The notes below the pieces were generated by a model. It was not told the DNA's origin, made no database searches, and saw only the letters and a program-made list of their open reading frames with translations. From positions 19,190,048 to 19,254,047 of the forward strand of contig OZ024884.1 of assembly GCA_964017185.1 (NCBI GenBank): 64,000 bases of DNA. The letters run 5' to 3'. The DNA is from Rugalucina vietnamica. Lineage: Eukaryota; Mollusca; Bivalvia; Lucinida; Lucinidae. Position numbers and translations under genes: made by a program. How positions within the stretch are numbered: position 1 is the first letter of the stretch; each line of letters opens with the position of its first letter. Below are positions 10,436-19,951 of the stretch, piece after piece.

Positions 10436-12329
10436 AATAGGGGGTAAATATCTGCCAGGGAGAAAATTCTCACAAATTATTAGAATTGCAGCAAGATAGG
10501 TTAGTTGTTCCCATAGTATTTGCATCCTATAGCATTATATTGAATTCATCTGCATTGGTTGTGGTCAGTCATGTTAGTTGTCTCTGGATAACTGGTGTGA
10601 GTTTTTAAAGCAGTCTGAGTGACCTAAACATCTTTGTAGTTTGCTGCTAGGAGCAATTTCTATGTTTTTAATTATGCTTTGTTCGGGTAGGACTGTGTCC
10701 AGGTATGACACGGTTGTCGAGGTACGACACGGTTCATGTCGTATTGAAAGCCAAACCTTTGGAAGCTGCAACTTAGCATTTTAGTTCATACATGCAGCAT
10801 GTTTCATCCTGTAAATCTCTTTAATGTCAATAATTTTAAAATCCATGCAAACAGTTTAGAGGCCATTGTCTCTGAATAATTCCCAAGAGAGCAAAGTCAA
10901 TTTAAAGGATTCCTGAATTACTGGTAAAACATTGAGAATACTTCGTAAATCTAGTTTTCTGCCAAGTTTCGAGGAAACCGCAAACAGTACGATGTAATAC
11001 ATCATCGGAAATTATTAATTTTATTAAATGATTTTCATTATGGTTGAATCGTATTTTAGATAAGTTTTTATTATTCATGGACATATTTCCCTAAGCTCTT
11101 AATTTTTGCGACATTATTTAATTACTTTGTGAATCGTCATGGCAACACAATCGGTTTTGTCATAGCTTTTAGAGTGTGGACGGCGACGATTCAAATGTCA
11201 CAAAAGCACTCACCTGATTCCATAACTGTTGGGCAAGAAAAAATATCAAAACTATTTTTATCCAGTGGCAAAACCTATGTTTTGGTTTTCAGCACTTTAG
11301 TCACTCTAAACAGTCTCTGAAAATGCTAATTCGTCTTCTTCGGAATTAAAATTTTGAAACTAAATACATGTATTTCAGCAACGGAAGTCATTATATATGT
11401 GGTAGCGGCAGATATGCGACTTTGATTCTTTCAGAGTATGTATGCGTAAAGTGGGATTCTGCTCGATGTAGCTCAGATAAACAGCTTGGTGGTGTCGTGT
11501 TAATAATATCAAAGATGATAATATTTCTTTAAGGAGTCTTGTAAAAGGTTTCTATTGCAACATTCGTTGTCAAAGACACTAACCTTTTGTGGATGTGTTT
11601 TTATTTGGATTAAAGATGGATAAATTCCGATCACCCAAGGATAAGATTTATTTAATATGTAAGTATGCTTCTACACCTTAACCTCTTTATAGCACTATTG
11701 CTCAGCCAGGGGCCCAAGCTAATTTCTGTGTTAGCTATCCAATCTGTGTTATATTGAGAGTAAAATATTATTTATAGACATAGAACAGTTCATTTGGTGT
11801 TCAGCAATGATCAGTGTTATATCCAAAATCATATTGTAATGACCTGTGTTATAAAGAGATCCATGTGTATTGTTTTGAAGGGCTGAGAGCCTTGAAAAAG
11901 GTACAAAAAATGTTAGCGCCACACTGCACTTTATGTATTCCTGTTATATGCAGGAAATTTATTAAAGTGTTGATAATTTTAGTGGCAACACTTCTTGTTA
12001 GATTTGTCTGTTTTCATTTTCCATCAAGATCAATGCTTTCTGATTTAATGCTGTTGATTTGCTTGATTGGAATTTGTCTGCAAATCTATTTAAAAAAAGA
12101 AGATGAGCATGAATTTTGTTTCGATTGCAAGATTTTTGGAAATCTGATGTCAGACCAATTGACATACAAGAGCCGATACTGTCTTATATAAAGTTAATTA
12201 AAATTGATTTGCCGCATGGAATTATCAGTTATGTTGTTTCGTCAAAATTTTCTGACAAAAAAAATTGAAAATCGAACAAACTGTTGTTAGCGCACTGACA
12301 ACCAAATTTTGTAATTGTTGCTTCCAGTT
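10436..12329. other. Long AT-rich stretch without recognised genes
   Basis: The words tgtgttatattgaga (11745), tgttatatccaaaatca (11814) and tgttataaagaga (11848) recur at 27790-27850 and may be remnants of an inverted-repeat element. The longest open frame (125 codons, 11814-12191) starts without ATG, has no splice context and is not supported as a gene. Confidence 0.4.
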
Positions 12330-12700
12330 CATCAGGATAACATTTCCATGGACTGTATACCTCCTTAAACCCAACTTTTCTATAGTAAAACTGGGTTTTA
12401 CAGGGGTGTGCAATTTTTCTTACAGCCCCTTTCACTCGAGTTTGCCGTTTTGAGCATTTGCAGTACACAAAAAGACCAGGTGTTCTGAAGGTCTGAGTTT
12501 CTTTTCATGTTGTACACACAAACTTGATTGACCTAATGCTCAAACGTCAAATTGGAGTGAAAGGGGCTGTATTTTTGATCCAAAATGTTATCAAAAATAT
12601 CAAAATTTTTCAAATGAAATTTTTATGAAATCTCTGTATTTTTTTTTGTAATTGCAAGGTTTCTTTGAGTATTTTTTCCTGAAATTCATAGAGACATCAT
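12330..12700 (-). repeat. Family A MITE, copy 7, interrupted by a smaller MITE
   Basis: Reverse-oriented family A sequence (caggggtgtgcaatttttct ... tttttgatccaaaatg) is split by the 147-bp insertion at 12423-12569. The main palindrome is decayed here (atgttatcaaaaatatcaaa). Confidence 0.65.
12423..12569. mobile_element. 147-bp MITE with TA target duplication, nested in family A
   Basis: The terminal inverted repeats start CAGCCCCTTTCACTC and extend imperfectly for about 35 bp through gtttgagcatt. They are flanked by TA at 12421-12422 and 12570-12571. Removing the element plus one TA restores the family A sequence ttct-ta-tttttgatcc seen at 59480. The TA duplication and CAG start suggest Tc1/mariner-type mobilisation (inference). 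Confidence 0.85.
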
Positions 12701-12862
12701 GCACTGCAATATACGGCTTCAGCAAATGAACAATTTCTTTAATTAAACAGAATCGATTCATTCGAAGAAAACCTCGTACAAACTCATTTCATTTATGTCA
12801 TTACAACGGATATTGCTATGTTAATCGCTAACAGACATTACGCCAACACGCCCATGCATTAT

Positions 12863-13102
12863 ATGAGCCGCGACGCGAGAAAACCGGTCTTCGGGGTTTC
12901 CGACCCGGTCCGACACAAACCGGCCTGTACAGTCACAGAAGCAGGCTAGAAGCTTGAAATTTCGGATTTAAGAAGAAGAGGAATTGTACTATCCGAGTAG
13001 CGAAAACAAAGGCGCTGATCAGCTTCGCGGTTACCGCGAAGCTGATCTGCGCCTTTGTTTTCGCCTAGGCAAAAATCCGGTTTTCTCATGACGCGGCTCA
13101 TA
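12863..13102 (+). repeat. Family E hairpin MITE, copy 4 (best full-length copy)
   Basis: The termini ATGAGCCGCGACGCGAGAAA and TTTCTCATGACGCGGCTCAT form an imperfect inverted repeat. The left half carries ccgacccggtccgacacaaa and gctagaagcttgaaatttcg. The centre is a long stem: gcgaaaacaaaggcgctgat ... gatctgcgcctttgttttcg, with inner arms TTCGCGG/CCGCGAA. Flanks are symmetrical (tTA/TAt), so a TA duplication is possible. About 240 bp; no coding potential. Confidence 0.9.
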
Positions 13103-13104
13103 TA

Positions 13105-13335
13105 CATGCAGTGATTTTTATATAAATTTCATTGGAAAAATTTTGATATTTCAATATTTTTTGCTCAAAAGATTGATTGTGGGTACGTAATCTTTTCTGA
13201 AGTGCCCACAATCTATGTTTTGGAGCAAAAATAAGAAAACATACTCATTAGGTATACCCATTTAGTATTTTAGACCCCAGTTTTACTATATACTTTTATA
13301 CTTTTCATAGACGTGTTTTCCTGAAGGAAACAACA
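13105..13335 (+). repeat. Family A MITE, copy 4 (centre shortened)
   Basis: It abuts family E copy 4. The main hairpin arms gattgtgggtac and gtgcccacaatctatg flank a short loop without the usual accgcct core. The second hairpin is decayed and carries an insertion (catactcatta). Confidence 0.65.
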
Positions 13336-13816
13336 ACTGTTGACCTTGGCATATGCAAAATGCTGGATTTTTCATGATGCAGCTCAGCTGTTGGCCTTGG
13401 GCATACAGAAGGTTCTGTTATATATCATTTTCAGGGAGACCTGTGAAACTGGAAATGTATGCATTTAGTATTGGTAATTTGCCTCTAGGAGTCTTGCTTA
13501 GATTTCAGGACTTATACAAATTCTCAGATACAAAAATTGGGATAATGTTCACTAAATGATTGACTCAGAACTCAGTAAAAATATAATTGCCCTTGTTTTG
13601 ACTTCCAGTGTCACATTAGTCAAGTCAGTCTGATGTGTGGCATTGACACAGGTTTACATTGCACGTCATAATGCTACTGATTGTGACATCTGCTATGTTA
13701 AACTCTTCAAGCATTGAATAACTCTATAAACATGTAGAGCATACTTTGGCCGTGTTTACAATGTTTAGCGAAGAGTTTAATCAGTCCTATCCACGGTCAA
13801 ATGGATTATCTGTACG

Positions 13817-14056
13817 CATGAGTTGCGACGCTTGAAAACCAGATTTTTGCCTATGCGAAAACAAAGGCGCAGATCAGCTGTGCAGTAACTGCATGGCTGA
13901 TCAGCGCCTTTGTTTTCGCTACTCGGATAGTACACTATCTATTCTACATATAGCCGAAATATCAAGCCTCTAGCTCTTCTCTGTTACTGTAGAGGCCAGT
14001 TTGTGTTGGACCTAGTCGGAAATCCCGAATACCAGTTTTATGGCGTTGCGGCTCAT
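13817..14056 (-). repeat. Family E hairpin MITE, copy 5
   Basis: Reversed full-length copy with the TGTGCAG/CTGCATG stem version. The ends gcatgagttgcgacgcttga and ggcgttgcggctcat are recognisable. Confidence 0.88.
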
Positions 14057-14869
14057 CTGTACTGCATCGAGTACGGCAATCAATACTGTACACATCCCTG
14101 GAATCTCATGGAGGAGCAAAGCAATTAACAGCTCTAGAATAGTTTACTTTGAGTGACGGCAGAGTAAATAAATGCATACAGCATTTTTTTTCTCTCTCTC
14201 TATTTGACCTGAATCATAATGATTTTTTTCTTTAGATTCATGGTCAACAGCTGAGGTAATGTCAGGAAGGTCAGTTATTCTAGTAACAGCCTCTGCAGGC
14301 AGATTACCAGTCCATAGTGCATACCCTTAACCATTTACTGATGAATCATATGACTTTGACACAGGCCACCAACTTATAGAAATTTTATGCAGCAAAGTCT
14401 GAATCTGAACGCTCTACTGGTGACACATCAAATTGACAATCTTCATGGGGTGCCAGGAGGGAAAATAGTCCCTCAGTCTCTCACAAAGCATTTCCACTGT
14501 CTTTGAAAATCTGTTTGCAAATCAAAATCTAAATTGGAACATGAAGTTCATTTTAAGGTATCATTGAAGTCTCGCTCACCCACTCGATTGCCTGACAGTC
14601 AACAATATAATTTGTCTACTGGGAGCAACGAGAATATCGTCTACCATTTTCTGTCCGGATTGGTTATAAATTCTCTCAGTCTTGGCGACATTTGATTAAG
14701 ATTTGTCTTGTGACAATTTCGATGTTCTAGGAACATGTTTGAGACTAATATACTTGGAAATTCAGATTGAGCCTGCTAACATTTAATGCGCTCTACTAAG
14801 ACATTGTACTAACAAGCATTGCAAATTGTAAATTAAACATTTGTTAAATTCCACTGCCATTCAACATCA
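14057..14869. other. AT-rich sequence, nothing recognised
   Basis: Only a short TC run at about 14188-14203 was noted. There is no exon-like island. Confidence 0.4.
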
Positions 14870-15150
14870 GGAAAATACATGTATGTCCGTGAGATCTACA
14901 TGTATACCCCCCCTCATACGCCACTTTTATATATATATAAAAAAAAATGGGGTTTACAGGGTTATTCCTATTTTTGATCCAAAACATAGATTTTGGGCAC
15001 TCGTTAGAATCGCCTTGCAGAGGCAGTTCTAATGTGTACCCGCAATCAATGTTTTGAGCAAAAATATTCAAGATATCAAAGTTTTTTTAATGAAATTTTC
15101 GTTTTTTACATCTGAAAAAAACCTGTATATTACATGGGGCAAGATTTCGT
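14870..15150 (-). repeat. Family A MITE, copy 6
   Basis: Reversed copy: catcaggaaaatacatgta, then the degenerate second hairpin around a TA repeat, then the first hairpin aaacatagattttgggcact...gtacccgcaatcaatgtt with core cgccttgcagaggc. Confidence 0.7.
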
Positions 15151-15159
15151 AATGATGCT

Positions 15160-15228
15160 TTTCAGATGAGACTCAAAACATGAGGTCTCGTTTCCATATG
15201 ACTTTAGCTGTTGAGTTGGGCATAAAAC
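15160..15228 (+). repeat. Possible SINE 3' tail fragment
   Basis: cagatgagactcaaaac, ggtctcgt and tttagctgttgagttgggca resemble 40480-40553 (cttagctgttgagtaggacg) and the ends of mollusc tRNA-derived SINEs. No head is present. Confidence 0.3.
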
Positions 15229-15314
15229 AAGAACACCACTACTGCCACCCAAATTATTGACATTCCCAAACTATTGTTGCCCATGAAATACAAAAAACAT
15301 TTCCTTCAGCTATT

Positions 15315-15870
15315 TGCCCACCAAAAGAACTTTTTGTTCAAACATATAGACTCTTCTTTGGCCATAGCTCTTTAAGAATATATCACTCTCTGTCAAGACA
15401 ACCAATCAGACCAATTCAAAATGAAAGATTTGACAAAATCCTAGAATTATTGTTGACTTTGGGGAAAAAAAAACATACAGAAAAATTGTATTTCTTACAG
15501 TATTGCCCTATGAAAGAACTTTTTGTTCAAATAAAGACTCGTCATTGTCTCTTTAAGAATGTATTTTTCTGGCCCAAATATCACTCTCTGTCAAAACAAC
15601 CAATTCAGACAAAACCAGTTCTTTACATAGGCTAAAACAAAGACGCAGATCAGCTGTGTTGTGCGGTAACTGCACAGCTGATCAGTGTCTACAGATATAA
15701 CAATCCTTCCTCTTCTTAAATTCTAAATTTCAATGTTCTACCTTTATTCTGTGAGTGCATCTATAGACCGGTTTGCGTTGGACCTGATGGTCTGTCGGGA
15801 CTTTCAGAAAATCGGTTTTCTTGCCCCAACATCACTCACTGTCTAGAGAGCCAATCAGATGAATACCGAG
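15315..15870. repeat. Tandem repeat of about 189 bp (two and a half units) hit by a family E insertion
   Basis: Shared words: gaactttttgttcaaa at 15328 and 15517; tctttaagaat; atcactctctgtcaa; acaaccaat. A third, partial unit (atcactcactgtctagagag) lies after the family E copy at 15608-15828, so E inserted into the array. Confidence 0.5.
15608..15828 (-). repeat. Family E hairpin MITE, copy 6
   Basis: Reversed copy. The stem version is TGTG...TGCGGTAACTGCACA with a 4-5 bp insertion in one arm (ctgtgttgtgcgg). The right end cggttttcttgcc is decayed. Confidence 0.75.
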
Positions 15871-15985
15871 ATATACGGGCTTTGATTGGCTAGTTTAATC
15901 AATGTCATCTCGGCCATCATGTTTGAACAATTGTTTAGATATGATAGATCGTTTCCTGACTATACTACAATCTGAGAAAATGATG

Positions 15986-16226
15986 GGCCCCGATCAAAGA
16001 AAATCTGTATTCACTATTTCTGACCATGTCCGACAAAAACAGGCAGATACAGCCACAACAGAAGTCTAGAAGCTTGAAATTTGAGATTTAAGAAGACAAG
16101 ACATAATGTTCTATCCATGAATAGAAAACAAAGGCGCTTAATATCAGCTGTAAAGTTACTGCAAAGCTGATCGGCGTCTTTCTTTACGCATGTGCAAAAA
16201 TCCAGTTTTCTCATTACGAGGTCATA
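15986..16226 (+). repeat. Family E hairpin MITE, copy 7
   Basis: Forward, diverged copy with a mixed stem (ctgtaaagttactgcaaag). The inner words ccatgtccgacaaaaacagg and tagaagcttgaaatttgag identify it. Confidence 0.75.
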
Positions 16227-16390
16227 TAAATTAGGTTTGTTATTCTAAGTCTATAATCGATGGTGACGGGGCACGTTCACTTCTTGTTGTTTAGAATGGT
16301 TATCAGTGAGTTATGATGTCTGAGAAATTTGTCTTTCTCTTATGAATTTGAATAGAAATTAGCTTTTTGTTTGGTCAGACAGCCATATTA

Positions 16391-17482
16391 CAGTCTAGCT
16401 TGTGGTTACGGCCACCTGTATTAAGCGTGCCCCTCCGTTCAACAGCCAGTTGGACTTCCCCCCGAACGATTTTGCATGCAAATGATCCTGTATTAAGCAC
16501 GCACCTATCTAACGCGGCCACCGTGCGGCATTTTTCATCCCAAACCGATAGATTTCCTTGTTTAAGCGGCCATGTTTTGGGACTGCTCGCCAAAATATTG
16601 CACTTCAATCCGGTCATAATTTCGGTTCTGTTTTGTGTACTGCGTCGGTCGTAATCGGTCACTCGTCGCACCGAATTGGCAACCCGTTGAACCATTTTTT
16701 CTCTTCGACGGACAAATCGAATGCACAAAAGGGAAAATATTCATGGTACCCCGCTTGAATATCCTGATCGCTTAGAAGCAGATATGCTCTCGGAAACCAG
16801 TCGGTCATGGTAATTGCGGCAACATCAAAGCCGATTGTTTACAAGTTTTAATCTCTATCTATCTTCTGATACTGAGTCGGTCAATTTCTGATCATCACCT
16901 CAGGTGTTAATCTCTCTTTGATAGCCTTAATTGTGAAACAAACTGAGCAATTGGACAGGTGTAAGCAATTGCGTGTCAATGAGTGTTTGTTCGGTTATAA
17001 ATAAAGGTGAGAAAACCCGATTGCCACCGAGCAATTAGACGTGTCTGCAATTGCGTTTAATGAGTGTTTAATTAATAATGTTTTGATGTTTATTAAAGGT
17101 GAGAAAACGTTATTGGGACCGATTTTCGCACCGAATAATTAAGGACAATGGTGCATCCAACCATCTTCAACAGTGCTTTGATCAACTTAATTGCCAATTT
17201 GTTTGTTTGTGACACCATTTTCAGGCCAATTAAAATTTCCAGCAAACCAGTACCTAATGGCATTATGGGTATGCCAGCCCCTTGTTTTCTGAATGGTCCA
17301 ATGAGTCCTGTTTTGTTGAATTATGGGAAGAGATAGGTGTGGCTTCCTTTTGTTTCTTTCTTGGGGTTAATACAAGCCATCTGATGAGTCCCTTGTCCGG
17401 GCCGAAACAGATTTTTTGACCCTGTATTGAGCAAGCGATTTTGCATTTTCCCTTGGCCGCTTGCTTAAGACAGGTTAGACTG
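16391..17482. mobile_element. Tigger/pogo-like non-autonomous DNA transposon
   Basis: The ends CAGTCTAGCTTGTGG and, inverted, CAGTCTAACCTGTCTTAAGC are flanked by TA on both sides (16389-16390, 17483-17484). Ctgtattaagcg-type words repeat inside the left end (about 16417, 16489, 16558) and the right end (ccctgtattgagcaagcg), like subterminal binding sites. The TIR pattern CAGT..ACCT..CTTAAGC resembles pogo/Tigger families. An internal direct repeat of about 85-95 bp (16944-17024 and 17026-17118) is also present. No transposase is readable; a 117-codon minus frame at 16375-16728 overlaps the TIR and is not credible. Confidence 0.7.
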
Positions 17483-17539
17483 TATTTTCTTTTTTTTCTT
17501 TTTTTTTTTGTATATTTCTTCTGAGGAAAGTGACCTGAT

Positions 17540-17705
17540 GATGCTCATTAGTCCAGCATCAGAAGTTGGAGATTTGAAACCAACCACTTTCATGCAGTTT
17601 GTGTCCTTGTGTGAGACACAGGGTTATTACTCCTTCGGTTTGTAATTATATTGGTATGACATGACTGACAGCTTGTTGACTGTGGGACATTAGGCATTTA
17701 TATCA
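17540..17705 (+). repeat. Degraded tRNA-derived SINE (family S)
   Basis: It retains tgtccttgtgtgagacacag, ttattactcc, catgactgacagcttgttga and ctgtgggacattaggc, in the order seen in the copy at 8862. The tRNA-like head is barely readable (gagatttgaaacca). Confidence 0.45.
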
Positions 17706-18597
17706 AAAGCAGAGAACTTTTGAAATTTATATAGGCCAAAATGATGTTCTTTGATTAGATGACCTTGACCTAATTAATGTCAGATGTGACCTTATTAATG
17801 TTGAATTTCTTGTTTTGTTTACTTACTCATAGTCAGCATCTTTCATTGTAAGAAAACAACATTTTTTGCAAACTGATTTTTCAAGGTCAAGGGCATTTGT
17901 TGACCTTCAATTCCAAGGTCACTGACCCCAGTATGCTAGCAGAACTGTTTCTAGTTTTCTGATTCTGGTTAATCTAAAACTTAATTCCATTATTACTTCT
18001 GCACTCCCACTCCTTATATAGGACAGCCTTTTTCTGCCTTTATTGGACAAGTTGTTTTTATTGTTACGGTTAGAGTAGTACGTATAATTCGTTGCCAAGT
18101 GATTTAAGCGTAGAGCGTTCATTTCTACGTCCTGATTGACGAACATGTCAGAAAATGGCTAAAGCTTGATTTAGTAGCTGATTAATGAAATATACAAGCT
18201 TGAAGTATTTGGCGTGAACAACGCAATACAAAACTCATGATTGAATTGGGCTGTCGACAAGATTAAACGCTTTCGGAAAACCGGCAGTAACATTGATATG
18301 TCTACATTTGATCAGATTTTCTTGTTCATTTTCGGTTTACATAGTTCATCTTTATGCCTTTGTTGGAGAATGTAATGGATAAAGATTCCCACTATTTGAG
18401 CAATTATCAAGCAATATAATCAGCTTTCAAGCCCACCAGTAAGGGAGTGTCTTTCTAAACGAAACCCCTTTACGTAGTTTCCTGACCTTTAAACCAGTTT
18501 TGGTAACACTAGCTATATTCTCCCCTATGTTGTCACATGACCTTCAGGCATTCTGAAGTGTCTCAATTGTCTTTCTTACTGTAAGTTTTGATTTTTT
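17706..18597. other. AT-rich sequence with several AGGTCA-like words
   Basis: Words such as gatgaccttgacct (17758) and tcaaggtcaagggc (17880) echo the family B core, but no element boundaries can be set. Nothing else was recognised. Confidence 0.35.
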
Positions 18598-18840
18598 AGG
18601 CCTCGTCACACATAAGCGAAAATCCCTCTTTGAACACTTGAGTATACTTGTGTTTTATAGCGAAAAGGAATTCATGTTTGTTTGATTTATTGCTTTACGT
18701 CCCTTTCATCGGCTAACGTCCAGGCATGACCATAGCTGTTGACTGGGAGGTAAGGCAATAAATCAATCAAACAAAAACTATTTTTCATTATCAAACTCTA
18801 GTCTACTTCGAGAGATTTTTGCTTATGTGTGACGAATCCT
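18598..18840. mobile_element. 243-bp TIR element enclosing a folded-back SINE tail
   Basis: The outer inverted repeats are AGG..TCGTCACACATAAGC (left) and GCTTATGTGTGACGA..CCT (right), about 30 bp long, inside T runs. Within it, 18675-18777 has a second inverted pair (gtttgtttgatttattgc / gcaataaatcaatcaaac) whose right arm, tgttgactgggaggtaaggc, is the 3' tail of the local SINE. Confidence 0.65.
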
Positions 18841-19070
18841 TTATTTCCAACACCATGATCTCTCTAGATTGTTGTTCATCCCGAATCCACAAATATTGCC
18901 CTGTTTGTCATCGTGCAAATAGATCTTGCGTTTTATAGTGTTGTAGTCCATATCGGGTCATCAACAAAGCATTTACAGATCAGTACGGACTATCTCTTAT
19001 TACTTGGAAGCCATTTGTGATTGTAACTTTATGACCCATTGCTTGCCACACAAGCCTTGCCTGGCATGTA

Positions 19071-19323
19071 AGAGCCTCATCGTGAGAAATCTGGATTTTC
19101 GCCTACTATGCGAAAACAAAGGCACAGATCAGTTGTGCAGTAACTGCACAGCTGATCAGGGTCTTTGTTTGTTTTTGCTACACAGATAGTACAATATCCC
19201 TCTTCTTAAAACCAAAATTTTAAGATTCCAGCCTTTTTTCGAGAGTGTACAGGTCGGTTTGTGTTGGACTTGGTTGGAACCCCCCCCCCCCCCCCTCCCA
19301 AGTTTTCTTGCATCACTGCTCAT
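19071..19323 (-). repeat. Family E hairpin MITE, copy 8
   Basis: Reversed copy with the TGTGCAG/CTGCACA stem. The right half contains a 16-nt C run (19280-19295) where other copies read ggaaacc. The ends agagcctcatcgtgagaaat and gcatcactgctcat are recognisable. Confidence 0.8.
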
Positions 19324-19377
19324 AAGATACGAAGGGATTGGACTTGATAGATAAATTTGTATTTATACAATTGAATT

Positions 19378-19421
19378 CCCCACTTCTCAGGTGAGCATTT
19401 CTAGGACCAATGGTCATCTGG
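19378..19421 (+). repeat. Solo 3' terminus of a family B Helentron-like element
   Basis: ctcaggtgagcatttctagg, hairpin gaccaatggtc, then ctgg^tttt: the last 44 bp of family B without any core or microsatellite. The left side is unrelated sequence, so this is a 5'-truncated remnant. Confidence 0.6.
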
Positions 19422-19951
19422 TTTTAAGGTTTAAAGCTAACCTTAAACCTTATCATCAGTTACCTAATGGCAATTTATCTTGTCAGGCTTAGTCCTTTTT
19501 ATTAAGCAGCTAACCAATACTCAGTGCACATTATTTTGCCAGTAACTGACAGTTGTCCTTCTTGAATCAGTGGAAGGAGGGGTATTTAGATTTCCATGAA
19601 GTAATGGTTGACTGACTTGGTGGAGGCTCAAACCTACATCCCACAGACTTTGGGAAGCTGCTGATCATGTATTTTATTTTTTCGTTCAGATCAAAAGTCT
19701 TTTCTGGGTGCACATCAGACAGAGCACATTCAAATGTAAAGACATGAACAAATTCAACAGGCTACAATTTCAAACCTGTAAACTGACCAAAGTCTTTGAT
19801 GAGATGTTTTGTTGATTTATTTCGGTACTGCAAGAGTAAATCTGTATCTAGGTAATTTGTCGAAAAAAGTTTCATGTAACTTCACGACAGTGGATGCAGC
19901 TGTAGTGGGGAAGTAAGTGCAGATAAGTTTAGATCTTTCCTGTGCATTTTT
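19422..19951. other. AT-rich sequence, nothing recognised
   Basis: Contains an inverted pair taaggtttaaagctaacc / ttaaacctta just after the solo terminus. Nothing else is supported. Confidence 0.35.

Noticed and set aside
11814..12191. 125-codon frame as a membrane protein gene
   Set aside because: No ATG at its start, no splice context, and it contains repeat words (tgtgttata). Hydrophobicity follows from T-rich DNA.
16375..16728. 117-codon minus frame as a pogo transposase remnant
   Set aside because: It overlaps the terminal inverted repeat and shows no recognisable DNA-binding or DDE motif.
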